Assembly: GCA_010909165.1 (NCBI GenBank) | Contig: VJWM01000025.1 | Span: 1,984,001 to 2,048,000 of the forward strand | DNA: 64,000 nucleotides | Direction: 5' to 3' | DNA from: Anthoceros angustus | Lineage: Eukaryota > Streptophyta > Anthocerotopsida > Anthocerotales > Anthocerotaceae | Part shown: one piece after another, positions 12,018-24,239 of the stretch | Position numbering within the stretch: the first letter of the stretch is position 1 | Layout of the letters: each line of letters opens with the position of its first letter | Made by a program: the position numbers and the translations under genes | Notes under the pieces: generated by a model | The model's database searches: none | What the model was told of the DNA's origin: nothing | What the model saw: only the letters and a program-made list of their open reading frames with translations

Positions 12018-13037
12018 TCAGTATGGAGTAAATTTGCGAGCAGCCCTAAGTTTTGCCAGCTTTTTCTTGTCATTCTCGAATTTCTGTTGCAAATTCAGTA
12101 ATTCTGCAAATGCGCGAGAACGGTTAGCCCCCAAAGATGGGACGCAGGTGCCACAGGCAAGATCACAAGAGCAAATCTTACCATTTCGACGCTGCTCGCG
12201 TCGTTGAAATCGATAGAAGTCGAGAGTTGTTTCCGCCGCCTTCTTCTGTTTCTTGGCGGCCCTTTCAAGTACAGCAGCAGATGACACAGCACCCACTTTT
12301 AAACCACCGTCTGCGTCGGCACCCTTCTTCCTCCCCCCTTTACTCACAACCAGAGTCCAACCATCTGCAGCAGCAGCTGCCTCCCTCTCCGCTTTAGTCT
12401 GCAAGTCACCATGACTCAGACATTAAAAAACCAGCTCTGCAATTACTACAGCACATTGAAATGGTGCACAGAGAGGGAGCAGAGTAACCAACCTGTTCTT
12501 CACGGGCATCATACTGCAATATGAATTCGTCAATTTCCTGCTGCAAGGTTTCTGGATCACGCCTCTCGGCATAATACTCAGCCAGCCACTCTGCGAGGAC
12601 GAGAAAAATTGGTCAATCCCTAAACCGGCCAAAACCCAACGCCGTCTGCCCAAAGCCTTACTCTTCATGCCCGTAGGAGCCCCATCCTTGACTGCATCAC
12701 CACAATCCCTAATCTCTGAAGGCTGCACGGCAGCGTCAGGGGACGCCGCAGCTAAGTCGGCATCCCCCTCTTCACGTTCTCTCGCCTTGTTCTTCGTCTT
12801 CTTGCTTGGCGAAGCCGCACCTTGTAGCTGCTTGCTCCTCGAAGGCTTCTTCATCATGGACTCCTGCTCCAATCCAGCTCCCGTTTTCTCCATCCTACTT
12901 TTCCTCTTCTTGACCACGTTGCGACCATCATCATCCTTCTTCTTTCTTATTCTGGCAGACAGACCAAGCAAACCCTTGCTCGTACCCTTCTTCACCTTGC
13001 CAGACCCACTGCGAGACTCGGTTGCTCGGATCACCAT
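12018..13037 (-). CDS. RRP7: Ribosomal RNA-processing protein 7 (RRP7) homologue
   Basis: RRP7 acts in the small-subunit processome, in early nucleolar processing of 18S rRNA. Four exons on the minus strand (13037-12662, 12590-12493, 12398-12182, 12103-12018) join in frame with GT-AG introns into 258 residues. The C-terminal half is diagnostic: WLAEYYAERRDPETLQQEID, then DGWTLVVSKGGRKKG, an RxQRREQRR-type helix, and the terminal KLAKLRAARKFTPY before the stop. The N-terminal 125 residues are a Lys/Arg/Ser-rich, low-complexity stretch with likely nuclear-localisation signals. I do not see the RRM described in animal RRP7. An in-frame start upstream of 13037 cannot be excluded. The gene converges with RRP46, another rRNA-processing gene. 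Confidence 0.9.
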
Positions 13038-13039
13038 CG

Positions 13040-14180
13040 CGCACGGCTATCACCAGACTTGCTTGCCCATCTAACCTAACCGGACATTCCAGGTCTGTTT
13101 TCCTTTTCACTGCAACGATCACCCCACCTCTATCTCAAAAATAAGCCACGCATGATGCAGAGGTACCTACCAGGAGTAATAGGTACCTGCCACGCTTGGC
13201 CCTTATCATATATAGTAAGGTATATCGAAATATTAATAAATATATATATTGGTCATATACTTCTGTAGGTTTAGTTAGAGTTTAGATTATGCCTAGCCAA
13301 GCTTATCATATGGTTGCCAAGAGCATGGCTAGAGAATAGTATATCAGGCGAGTTTTTTAGAAACTATCTTTGTTCTAGATATTTTCTATATGCTCTCTAA
13401 AACCGGCGATCTTGAGCGTGAGATAAATTTATAAAATATGAACTTGGACTATATATATGGGTGCGAGACTAATTAGTAAAACTTGAACTTGGATTATATG
13501 TGCATCGTTATATATTTGAATAAAAATGGGACACTTGTTACTTCACTATCATGCGTACAACAATTCTCTGGCCCGTGGGCCCTGGTACTGGGTTGAGAAA
13601 AATATATAATTAATATTTCCATCATCCTAGATTTTTTTCCCTAATTTACATTTTATTTTGTAGCTGATTATATAATATAATATTATCAAAGAAACTATAA
13701 TTGTTTATACTTATAATCTCTTCAGTGTGCTCAATTCATTCTTTATTGAGAGGAGAAGATGATGGAGGAGAGCCCATCAAGCAAAGAATATCAAAGGGAG
13801 ATTCCAATGGCCGCGATAAAAAGGAACAACTAAGCTTTGTCCCTAAAGCCACCTCCTGCACCATCAATGTCATTGTGCTCAATTTACGCATTGTCAAAGG
13901 CTAAAAGGAGTTCGAGCAAGATAACAAGTTGTGTGTTTTCTTTAGGATAAAAACGATGGGAAGAAGCCCATCTAATAGGGGACAACTAAAAAGGATGGGA
14001 AGAAGCCCATCTAATAGGGGACAACTAAAAAGGACCTGAGAGTCAAGGTGAAAAGGAGCATTTAAGGCACGGCGGACAAAGTACAGGTCAGCCCGGATTG
14101 AGCGACCTGTACGAAGAGTGTACTCTCCCTCCCTCTAGGCCATGTAACCACTTTCACGAGCAATGGCAATGACATCGCGG
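13040..14180. other. AT-rich spacer with one 39-base direct repeat
   Basis: GATGGGAAGAAGCCCATCTA with its following bases is repeated with a 39-base period (13955-14033). Otherwise AT-rich, with no gene seen. Confidence 0.55.
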
Positions 14181-14186
14181 ATGGCG

Positions 14187-14771
14187 TCATGGTTGCCGAT
14201 GCGGTGACCTCCCGTGGGGACAACAAGCAAGATGTACCCCAGAGTCATCAAGGGCAGAGCTGCACTCATAGGTGAGGAGGGAAGACGCCACAGGTTGGAG
14301 TCGGCCAAGACGAAATCCCATCACAGTGGTGAAGTTGGTTGGTGTGATAACAAAACCCCGTATGCATGGACAAGCCAGAAGCCAAGCGCGTGCCCCCTTA
14401 CCAGAACAAGAGCACAGCCGAGCTCTTGTGGACCTAAGGATGGAGGAGTATAGGAGGACAAATTGGAAAGCCTGGCCAAGCTGCTTCTCGAGCAGTGATA
14501 CCTGCAACTCCCTGTTGGTGATGAAGGTCAAAAAAGGAGGTAGTTCCCGCCGAGCGTCCGCAAAAAGCATGTTCCTGGCCTGCCTCAAGAAAATTTGGAG
14601 GGGGAAGGTTCCCTCCTCTACACCAGTTATGAGATCCTCTAGAAAGGGCCTATCACGAAGGATGAAGCGAGAGTCCAAAGCAGGGGCTAAGAGGGCCCAA
14701 CTGCCCAAGAAAGCCGTTGGGGAAGAAACCTCCGATGAAAGTAAGCCGGTGCCCCCAAATTGCACTGGCAT
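14187..14771 (-). pseudogene. Reverse-transcriptase-element fragment (C-terminal part)
   Basis: The frame resembles the region after the polymerase core in non-LTR-like elements of early land plants: VQFGGTGLLSSEVSSPTAFL then GSWALLAP. A related piece lies at 16413-16634 (FGGTSLLVIEASMP, ECWALSAP). The two pieces share their layout but have diverged. No flanking element ends were identified. Assignment to a transposon rather than a host gene rests on these remembered motifs and the decayed surroundings. Confidence 0.5.
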
Positions 14772-15440
14772 GGACGCTTGCCAACGAGCTAAAAGTTAGG
14801 TTTGGCAACTAAACGGGAATCTACTTTAGCAGCTACATTAAGTTCGGCACAATCATCCTAGATGCGCGAGAAGAAACTATGTTGCAACGAAGAGGATCGC
14901 ATACATTTTGTTTTCCTAAGGTTAAGAATATGTGCCACTTTTTTGGTAGGAAGAATAGATTTTTTTTACGTCTTAAGCCCATAAGCCTTAGGAAAGTCTC
15001 AATTATCGAAGATATTATCCGTCTGAAAAGCTGTATAAAGTGTATTTCAAGTACGGATCAAAAACCTAAAGTGTATTTCAAGTACGGATCAGAAGCCGAG
15101 CCTCCGCTAACGCACAACAATCTCTTTACCCTAACTTGAGCTTAATGCAGAATCCAAACCATCATCATATTATTCCCAGATCTTAACCCCAAACTAGCCA
15201 ACCTAGTCCAATAAAGTCTTTCGACCTATGTTCTTTAACATTGCCCCTGATTTTTGTATGGCACAGATCACATTATGGTTTCCTTTTGTGGTAATTTTTT
15301 CCCTTTAAATTAAAAAATATATTTGAAAACATTTTGATCAATAGATCTGGTCTAAACGCGAAAGAATCTTCCAAAAACCTCTCCAACCCATCAAGAAACG
15401 GAAGCCATTATTAAGACGCAGGAGACCAAGCCAAGGAGCA

Positions 15441-15851
15441 CTACCCCCCACGATTGCTCATCTTGAAACTACCTACAGCGCGAAGAATTCCGTGGTGAGG
15501 GATATGAAAAGGCCTACCTATCACAGGGGCCGAAGTTGACGGATCCCCAACGCTTGCCGCTGTCCTGTACACCACTATCGTCAACGCCCTCTGCAGATTG
15601 ATGGACACTCGTTGCCTGAAGAAAGCCACAATACAAGAAAGGGGGAGACCAATCTCATACTTGCGATTGTAGTTTGCCTTGGCATAGGCCTTAACAAACC
15701 TAGAGAAATCCTTGTCCATGGCCCCGTGAGTCTCAATGGTAAGGGGGATGAAGGTGTGGCCATCCTGCATTGAGAGTACTTGTGGACCTTTGTGTCGTGC
15801 ACCCCTCCGTCGCCCATCCCGGAGAATTGTGGATAACACGATCACAAACAT
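15441..15851 (-). pseudogene. Reverse-transcriptase-element fragment (C-terminal tail)
   Basis: Contains the pattern FIPLTIETHGAMDKD, followed by a FFRQRVSINLQRA helix. This is typical of the extreme C-terminus of the same non-LTR-like element class. It sits between the two pieces at 14187 and 16413 on the same strand, so 14187-17160 probably holds two overlapping or nested copies. There is no methionine-led intact frame. Confidence 0.5.
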
Positions 15852-16412
15852 TGTCCAAGGTGGGATATGTTACAACCACATCAGCAATAGGAACCTGGTC
15901 CGCCGGGTCAAAAATAAGTCACCCTTGAGAAATGCCGTTGAATAGGCTGTAAGGGCGCTCTCTATAGGGAATAAACCCGCTCTCGTCAGGAAGGAAGAAC
16001 ATGACGTCCCGGACGGTGTCATGCATAGCAGCGCTGCCCGCCAGTGGGATAGCCAGTCAGGTGAGTCCTATTAAGCGGGGCCGCACATCTACATGTTGAG
16101 AGAGAGAGGCCAGAGGTTGGGCCAAACCCAGGCAAAATCTCATTGCAGTAGAAAAAGTTGCAAGTATGATGCGGAACGCATGGAAACTGGGCTGGGCCAA
16201 AAGCTAGGAATCTGCTCTCTTCCTTGAGCAAGAGCGGAGGTGAGTTGGAGTGGGCATGGGAATGGAGAAATCCTGGAGAAGGGCCAGCTGCACGTGCCCA
16301 TAATGCTTCTCCAGGAGAGACGCTTGAAGCCCACGCAACCCAACCTCAAGGAGCGAGGAAAAATGAAGCAGGGTGGCCCTAGTCTATGAAGATAAAGATC
16401 CCCTGGCCAACC

Positions 16413-17160
16413 TTAAAAATGCCAGTAGCGGGAAAGCCTCCATTTCAATGCCCTAGACCAAGGCCTCCAAGATGCACAAATCCGGGTTAAGAAACGGGAG
16501 GCCAGGATGGGGGCAGAGAGGGCCCAACACTCTAAGAAAGACACTGGCATAGAGGCCTCTATGACCAAAAGACTAGTGCCCCCAAAAGCGGCAGGAAGAA
16601 ATGCCTGCCACTCGCCAAATCCCCGGCAGCGCACTCAAAGATGCCCGGGCCGATGATGTCGCCCAACGCTTACATAATCTGTTTGTCAAAAACCATCCGG
16701 CAAAATAAAAAAACCGCGGAGGAAAGGTATTTTGGCCGGCCGCATAGCAGGAAGAGAGGATTCCAAATGCCACTTGCAGGTCCCCCAATCGAGAAAGGTC
16801 TCTAATATAGGCCAAGTCCTTCCTCAAGCCCGTGTCCATGTATTCCTGTATGAAGACCGAGGGCCCCACCGGGATGCCAAGAACTGAAAGCCCTCGCAGA
16901 GAAGCAATATCCCCCTCTGGATACTGAAGGACTACCTGTATGTGATAGTGACTAACGATATCCACATCCTGGGGCCTGGGGACAAGCTTAAGGAGGCTTT
17001 TGAATTCTTCTCCTTAGAGGTCTCTCGCCCTTGGCTTGAAAGTCAAGATCTTAAAGTGCAGGGTTTGGTCTCCTTTGAGGAGATAATTAAAGACAGAGCC
17101 CGGAAGTGCGTCATAGCGAAGAAGGCACCCCCCAAAGGATCACCCTGTCTTGTGCCCGTT
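16413..17160 (-). pseudogene. Reverse-transcriptase-element fragment (palm/thumb region)
   Basis: Two overlapping minus-strand frames (16965-16573 and 16634-16413) read as one decayed protein. They give SLRGLSVLGIPVGPSVFI (a typical RT turn), DLQVAFGILSSCYAAGQNTF, then the FGGTSLLV stretch. A frameshift near 16600 separates them. It probably belongs with the tail fragment at 15441. Confidence 0.5.
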
Positions 17161-17199
17161 GCCGAGTCTAGCACAGAAACTTCTTCCACCGAGGCTCCA

Positions 17200-20100
17200 T
17201 GTTAACAGTTGTGGACAAGGGAAGAACGGTAGACTCCCCCTGAGGAAGGTAATAGGAGTGGTTTTTGTTTTTTTTTCAGTGTTTGGTGTGAGGTATAAGA
17301 CGGAAAAAGGGAAAATAAGGCTGAATGGACCGGATTACGACGGAGGGGAAGCACTGAAGAAAGGGCCCGTGCCGGATAACGTCAGGAACTTCGGAGTGGA
17401 GTCCGGAAAAACCCAGGAGCGAATTAAGGTCCGATGGAACGAGTTACCACGGAACGAATTAAGTCCGATGGAACGAGTTACCGCGGAGCGGGGGTGGAGC
17501 GTAATGGGCAAGCAGGACACGTGGACGGTGCCAAGTGGAAGACTGACTTGCAGCAGACTAGGACCGCAGAGTTGTCAGTGCTTGGTGGAGAAGAACATCG
17601 TAACCCGCGCTACGATTTGACCCCCGAGCGGAGCGGTGTGGTGGCACTGGACATCTTCCAGTGGTGTGGACTTCTGACGGTGGCGTTGGTCCGAAATGCA
17701 CTGGAAGATGTTGGTGGTGGTGAGCAAGGTTGTTCACTCCAAGAGTTTGAGGGAGGACCCGAGGAGATGGACGGTGGAGGTCCTTCGGGTGGTTTACAAC
17801 CGCCCAGCAGAGGAGGTGGGGGGTGTAGTGCCGGAGCCCCTGAACGTGAAGGGGAGGATGGAGGTAGCCAAGGTAGCACTGTTGAAGCCCGGGACTCAGA
17901 GGTCCTCCAACGGTTGGTTGATGTCGGACCTGCTGGACCGACGGGTGAGGGCAGTGATGAAAATCATCGTCCACTGGAATGCTCACCAAGGTGGACCACC
18001 TGGGGGATAACCTGCTGGTCTTCCTGCACGCCCTCCTAAGGGGCAAGAGGGCGGATTAGGAGTGAATTATCTTTGCCCGGATAGCCTAGGAGGCTCGGAA
18101 GTTGCGCAACGAACGGCCTCCCTCTTCCGCGCTGTCCCCTTTCATCGTGCATATGTGGGGACACCTCACCCTCCTTAAGGAGAGAGAAGAGGCAGGCCCT
18201 CCGACGGAGGTACTCCTGGGAGAGGGCAAGGAGGAGGCGTGGGACCGGGCCACCACCCGGCCAAGGCACGACGTACCCAGGAGGAGGAAGACTGGAAGGG
18301 CATTCCAGACGCCATCCGCCTGGAACGGACTCCTTCCCCATGAAGGGAAGTATGGGAAGAAATCCCCGATTCCCTTCTCTTGGTCCCCCAGATGGGTCCC
18401 AGTGCTACAAGAGATAGCTGCCAATAGCACCAATAGTGACAAGGCTCACTCCAGACCCGACTGTCAAGCCCCGGCGGACTAGAACGGAGGCGCGGAAGAA
18501 AAAGCAGGCGCCCAACTCCACTGCCCTAGTGACGGCACCGGTGCCCTTACCCTGCTAGCCAGGTGGGCGGGGTGGGAGGCGGTGAGATGGGCGGGCGGGG
18601 CTGCCCGAGCCAGAGGCCAGCAGCATCACTCGGAGCCGGTCCTCTCCCCTACGAGGAGAGGGAAGTGAGCCAGCTCCCGGACCCCTTCACCCCCACCGGA
18701 CCCAAAGCGAAGAAGATAAGAGAAGGAATTGGCTGCGAAACGGGCAGAGGAAGTGGACGGATCTGCTTCGGATGGACAGGACCTAAGGGTCCTGATTGGG
18801 TCCGGAGTACCCAATGATTGAGTGCGGTCCTTGATGGACCGGAGTACCCAATGATTGAGTGTGGTCCTTGACGGACCGGAGTACCCAATGACTGAGTGCG
18901 GTCCTTGACGGACCGGAGTACCTAATGATTGAGTGCGGTCCTTGATGGTTGAGATGCCCGTGTCACCGGTGGGGTTCTTGGGAGCATCGCCGGCGGTGGC
19001 CGTGGAAGAGACACAGCGAGTCTTGGCGGCCGTCATGGACGACATGTTGTGGGGACTCTGTGGAACTGCAGAGAAGATCCAAGAAGTGGAGGCCACCCGA
19101 AGGCGAATGGTGGAGCTTCAGGGTCAAACTGGAGGCGGCCTAGGCAGCCAGGAAGAAGGCGGAGTCACTCGCCAAGATCGAGGAGGAGAAGCGCCGGACG
19201 GCGGCGACGGAGGCAAGGTCCGCCCAGCGGGATAGGGCTCGGGTGCTCCAGCTATGTTAACAGTTGAAGCATGCCCAGGAGGCTCACGCACGAGCGGAGG
19301 ACCTGAGCCAGCAGGGCAAGGAAGGCAGCGGAGGAAGCGCGTCGGCAAGCGGAGGAGGCCAAGGATTTGGTCGAAACCGGGCGGAGGGAGTAGAGCCAGG
19401 TGCTAGAGGCTCAGCTGAAGGGAGCCAAGGAAGCTAAGGCCACCGCCAAGACCGACCGGGACCACTACCATAGGGACCGGAATCACTAGAGAGAGGCGGC
19501 TGGAGCGGCCACAGCTCGCCTGAAGGAGGAGCAAATGGTCGTAGAGCAAGCATGCAATGTCCACGGGGCCGAAATTATAACGGAGGTGCGGCTGAGGGAG
19601 CTGGGGGATCTTCGGTTGCACCTCCAAGAGGTGGGGGAGGCGCGCCAGGAGATGGAAGGCCATAAGGAGACTCTGGAGCTACGGCTCCAGGTGGTGGAGG
19701 AAAGGAACGGACTTCTCCAAGGACGGATCGGGGACCACGAGCGGGAGATAAAGAGGCTCCAGCTCGGCTTGAGAGTAGAAGAGGGTCATCGGTGAAGCAA
19801 GGAATTGGATGTCGCAGAGCTTGAGAGAGAGCTAGCCGATGCCAAACGTTTGGTCGAACTCCCAGGTCGGTTGGAAAAGGACATGGTTGTCCTGAGCAAG
19901 AAGGTGCGGACCAGGAACGCTGGCAGAAAGAGGAGCAGAAGTTGCTAGTCCGTTTGCGAAGGGCAGAAGGAGAAGCCGAATCCTTGATAGGACAGTTGGC
20001 CGCTCTGCGAAGGGAGCAAGAGACGGAGCAAGCCAACGAGAAGCAGCGGCTTCAGGAGCTGGAAGAAGCCTTCTTAGCGGCTTCCTAAGATGCTGCCAGA

Positions 20101-20420
20101 GCCAGGCTAGATGACCTCGCGGCGGGAACGGCTCAACAAGCGATCAGGCATGCCCGACTACCAAAGAACCTTTGGAGACGGGAATACAGAGTGCTCCGAG
20201 CCCACGTAGAGGAGGCCATCAAGCAGATCGACTCGGACTTTGCGTACTACTACTCGGAGCCATTGAGAGCGGTGGGGGCAGTCCACCAGGCTGCTGAGAT
20301 TGTAGGGCCACTAGAAGAGTCGGAGGGGACCTGGAGAGAAGAAGGTCTAGGAGAAAGCGCGGCTGCAGGGAATTTGGGCGCCCTGTTTGGGGACGAGAGC
20401 AACAGCGAGGAGGATTAGAC
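17200..20420 (+). pseudogene. Degenerate Gag-like coiled-coil region of an LTR element
   Basis: GC-rich and purine-rich on the plus strand, with short frames broken by stops and shifts. The frames at 19535-19795 and 20191-20418 encode charged heptad-like sequence (EVGEARQEMEGHKETLELRL; EEAIKQIDSDFAYYYSE). The position upstream of an LTR-like duplication and gypsy RNase H suggests a Gag-like first ORF. I cannot name a family, and no intact frame remains. Confidence 0.45.
18799..18946. repeat. 37-base tandem repeat, four units
   Basis: Four contiguous units of 37 bases (GG(A/T)CCGGAGTACC(C/T)AATGA) start at 18799, 18836, 18873 and 18910. They lie inside the decayed Gag-like region. Confidence 0.85.
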
Positions 20421-20540
20421 GGATGGGAGGCGGCCGGGAGAAGACGGCGGAGTAGCAACGACGAGGCAAGAGGTAGGTCTACTGCACCCACCGCCTAGCA
20501 TGGGGGGTGTAGAGGAAAGTGCTATAGAGGAGGGAAGGTC

Positions 20541-22016
20541 GGAGAGAGAGGAGGAGATGGTGCAGGGGGACGGGGAATCCCAGGAGGGTCCGGGTGCCTG
20601 AGGAGGGTCCAGCTCCAATAGACCGGACTCCGGAGGAGAGGACAGACCCAGTGGTCCGGACTCAGGAGGAGGAAACGGACCCAGTGGTCCAGACTCCTAA
20701 GGAGGTAGGGGACGGACCCAGGGGTCCGGGCTCAGGAGGTAAGGACGGACTCGGAAGATCGACTTCCAGGGCTGGGGACGGACTTGGTCGGGGGTCAGGC
20801 TCGACCAGCCCAGGACGAACGGACCACGAAAGGACCTGAGGGATGGGGTCCCACCAGCGCATCAGGGGACAGCGAGGAGGAGGACTTAATAGTAACAGCA
20901 GTTGTCAGTCCACCCCCAGTGGCGCAGCCTGACAGGGTTAAAGGTAGGGGAAAGGCCTCTGCGGGACTCCGGGGGTCAAGGATAATCCGATTAGGCGCTC
21001 AGGCGCCCAGAGCCGGGATTGGGCCTGATCGAGTTAGTCGAGTCGAATGACCCCACCGTAGAGCGAGATAGACCACGGAATGGGGCCACTCGTGCGTGCA
21101 TAGTGAGCTGGCCATAAGGCCGATTTAGGAGTGTAATAAAGGAACTGCCTCGGAACATAGTATAAGGGGGGGGTTGCCATTCGAGTAAAGTGATCTTTCT
21201 TTTGGGGTTGATGCCGCATTACACTTGCAGATGTTTATAAGTCCAGTACTAACGCGAGTCCCGAGTCACCGAGCGGGCGGACTACTCTGGAGAGAGAGAG
21301 AGGAGGAGATGGTGCGGGGGAATCCTGGGAGGGTCCGGGTGCACGAGGAGGTCCGGCTCCAATGACCGGACTCGGAGGAGAGCAGAACCCGGTGGTCCGG
21401 ACTCGAGGAGGAAAGCGGACCCGATGGTCCGGACTCCTAAGGAGGTAGGGGACGGACCCGGTCGGGCTCGAGGAGGAGGACGGACTCGGAAGATCGACTT
21501 CCCTGGGGGCCGGACTTGGTGAGGTCGGGCTCGACCGGCCCGAAACGGACCACGAAAGGACACGAGGATGGGGTCCCACCAGCGCATCGAGGGGAGAGGA
21601 GGACTTAAATGCTTGTTGTCAGTCCACCCCGGTGGCGCAGCAGCGGGAGTTAAAGGTAGGGAAAGGCCTCTGCGGGACTCCGGGGGTCAAGGATAATCCG
21701 ATTAAGGCGCCTCAGCGCCAGGCTGAGATTGGGCCTTGACATGAGAGTTAGTCGTAGTCAAGCCATACCCAGAAGTAGCGTGGAATGGGACCACGCTCGG
21801 AATGGGGGCCACTCGTGCGTGCATAGTGAGCTGGCCATAAGGCCGATTTAGGAGTGTAATAAAGGAACTGCCTCGGAACATAGTATAAGGGGGGGGTTGC
21901 CATTCGAGTAAAGTGATCTTTCTTTTGGGGTTGATGCCGCATTACACTTGCAGATGTTTATAAGTCCAGTACTAACGCGAGTCCCGAGTCACCGAGCGGG
22001 CGGACTACTCTGGAGA
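20541..22016 (+). mobile_element. Tandemly duplicated LTR-containing segment
   Basis: Two direct copies of a segment of roughly 0.72-0.75 kb lie side by side (about 20541-21297 and 21290-22016). Their right parts, from TAGTATAAGGGGGGGGTTGC to GGACTACTCTGGAGAGA, are virtually identical at 21158 and 21881. Their left parts differ by many small indels. The right part also occurs inverted at 33.1-33.3 kb, and a TATA-like TAGTATAAG precedes it, as expected for the promoter of an LTR. Element family: probably Ty3/gypsy, because gypsy RNase H sequence follows. Confidence 0.65.
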
Positions 22017-22159
22017 GACCGATCCAGGTTCTGGTGACGGACCTTAATGCATGGTGGTGAGTGCAGGTGTGGAGAACTCGGGATCCCTCCTCTTCCAGGG
22101 TAAGATCTCGGCGTCACCGGACTGTGGGCGAGTTAGCCATCTGTGGAAGGCATGTAGAG

Positions 22160-22680
22160 CACAGGATCGACGCGATCGATGTGAAGCCCTCGCCTTAATT
22201 CACCCAGACTTGAATAAACAATTTATCATTGCAACTATTGCGTTGAATAAAGCCGTGGGATCAGTCCTCAAGTAGGAGTTGGGCAAGGGTTTGCAGCCGA
22301 TAGCGTTCTTCAGTAAAAAATTGAAGAGCGCAGAACTCAACTATCCTATACACGAGAAGGAAACCTTAGCTCATGTATTAACACTTCGACAATAGAGATG
22401 CTTTGTGGAGGGTACTATCTTTATCTTTGAAACCGACCAGAGTCCTTTATGTTACTTACAAATTTAAACTCAGCCACATTTGTCACGAAAACAAGCTAGA
22501 TGGCTGAAGTTTTTCTAGAAGTTCGATTTTTGAGTTAACTTAACAAAAAAAGGATAATTGAGGTTGAAGTTGCACATATGTTGTCCTTGCCTTGCTTATA
22601 CTTTTAGTATCAAGACAACAGGGTCACAAATGCTCTCACAGATGTGGTGTTGAGCAACCATTTTCATAGATGTGCACCTT
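22160..22680 (+). pseudogene. Ty3/gypsy reverse transcriptase-RNase H fragment
   Basis: With stops and shifts, the plus strand gives the classic gypsy order: IALNKAVGSVLK, then [49 protein letters not shown] and finally a degraded N-ALTDVV phrase. Several in-frame stops show it is dead. The LTR-like sequence just upstream is in the same orientation. Confidence 0.85.
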
Positions 22681-22700
22681 CAACCTCTATGGATTCCAAA

Positions 22701-22741
22701 CTCCAGCAAGCATTGCTTACCGTAAGCAATGCTTGCTGGAG
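22701..22741. repeat. Perfect 20-base palindrome with 1-base spacer
   Basis: CTCCAGCAAGCATTGCTTAC (22701-22720) is followed by one C and then by its exact reverse complement (22722-22741). It lies just 3' of the gypsy RNase H remnant. Confidence 0.9.
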
Positions 22742-22984
22742 AGGCAACATCAGCCTCCACAGAGGCGTACATATAATTTGAAGCCTAGATTTGAGTCCTT
22801 TATCGAACATGGCAGACAACCACGTAGATTCCCTCATAAAAGGCAATCAAAAGTGCATGAGATGAAATGTGCAGAGGTTTGTATTACCAACAGCGCCTGG
22901 ATAGAAAGGGGTTTCTCCGGCAAAAAGAGTTTATGGCTAAAATCCCCCTTTTTTTTTTTGGCAAAAATGCGTGTACCCTAAAAA

Positions 22985-24090
22985 AAAAGCAAAAAAAAGC
23001 TTGAGGATGTTCATTAATTTTAATGTAGTGTTCAAACACGCGGCACCATAACCTGAATGTTCATTTGGTCACAACGTGCCGCATCCATGGTAGGACACCG
23101 CGATTTTGAAGGGGGGAAGATAATTTAAATTGTCCGTTACACCCTATTTGTGCAGTCAGCCGTTCATCCCATACAAGCATTTTTGTTAGAAAATAGACAG
23201 AACGAGATGAGTGTGCAAACTTGTTTGCGCACCCAACGTGGCAATGTGCAAGCCCGTTTGTGCAAAATGAGCAAGAAGATCCAAACACAAACATGTTTGC
23301 GCATTCGGGGGCAAGAAGACCTAGGTGTGAGCAGCTGGGGGCAAGGGGGCCCAGGTGGGCAAACAAGTGCACGTACCAGGGGGCAAGGGGGCTCAGGTTG
23401 GCGAACAAGTACACACACCCATGGTCTAAGGGGCCTAGATGCGCGCACCTGTGTCCACAGGCAAGGGGGCCCAGGTGTGAGGGGGCCCTGGTGCACGCAC
23501 CCAAGGTTAAGAAGGCCTTAGGGGCATGAACCCATACGGTTCATGCCTCCTGGTGCATTCCTAGACGGTTCATTCAAAGAAAAAAAAAAACAAAAAATAG
23601 TAAAAAACTAAACTCCAAAAAATTACAAAAAATCCATTTTTTAAGGCAGGTGAACGCACTTATTTGCACTAAAATTTTGGCTTTTTTTTTTGCTTCTTTT
23701 TATTTTTTATGTTTTTGTTGTAAAGGGTTCCTTTTGGCATCTTTAACTGTCTAAGATACAAGGTCCTGTAGAATTCCCAGAGCGAGAGTATAGTCTAAGG
23801 ATTGAGTGGTACGAGTGAAAGGTTGGTGCGCAAACAGTTTATGCACCATAATCATAGCATGAGCCCTAAAGCCTCTATGTGTTTGTACACCATACTAATT
23901 GTGAGAATGACCTTCTTTTAGGCTGGCTCGGAATTGGATAAAGTTTAAAATCAAATACGTTTGTGCACGCGTGAATAAGACCTAAACTCTTTAAAGGTGT
24001 GTCCAAATAGCTTAGGCCAAATGGACACACCTTTATAAGAACGTCGTGATTAATCATCCTGAGCTTAGATCAGAACTTAGATGGGGTGCC
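22985..24090. other. Low-complexity spacer with GGGGCAAG quasi-repeats
   Basis: From about 23310 to 23510 the phrase GGGGCAAG(G/A)(G/A)GGCCCAGGTG recurs with variable spacing, producing spurious frames on both strands. Poly-A and poly-T runs follow to about 23710. No gene is seen. Confidence 0.55.
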
Positions 24091-24096
24091 TGAAGG

Positions 24097-24232
24097 GAGG
24101 GGATGCTCTTGGTGCAAGTAGCTTAGGCACACCATGGTACAAGTTGTTAGGTGCTAAGTCCGATGATGGAAATCCGTCCTTAGTGGACTTAAATAGAATT
24201 CTTCTTTTTCGTCTTCTTCTTCAAAACATCCG
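24097..24232 (-). mobile_element. Short dispersed element, copy A
   Basis: On the minus strand this reads AGAAGAAGACGAAAAAGAAG, then AAGTCCACTAAGGACGGATT, GGACTTAGCACCTAACAACT, TGTACCATGGTGTGCCTAAG and CTACTTGCACC. The same series recurs at 35572 (+) and, in shorter form, at 61070 (+) and 32150 (+). It is non-coding. The 61070 copy interrupts a duplicated ABCB28 exon, which shows mobility. Confidence 0.75.
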
Positions 24233-24239
24233 TTTTTAG

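Noticed and set aside
14187-17160. Host gene on the minus strand
   Set aside because: Frames are broken and repeated, and the motifs resemble C-terminal regions of reverse-transcriptase elements.
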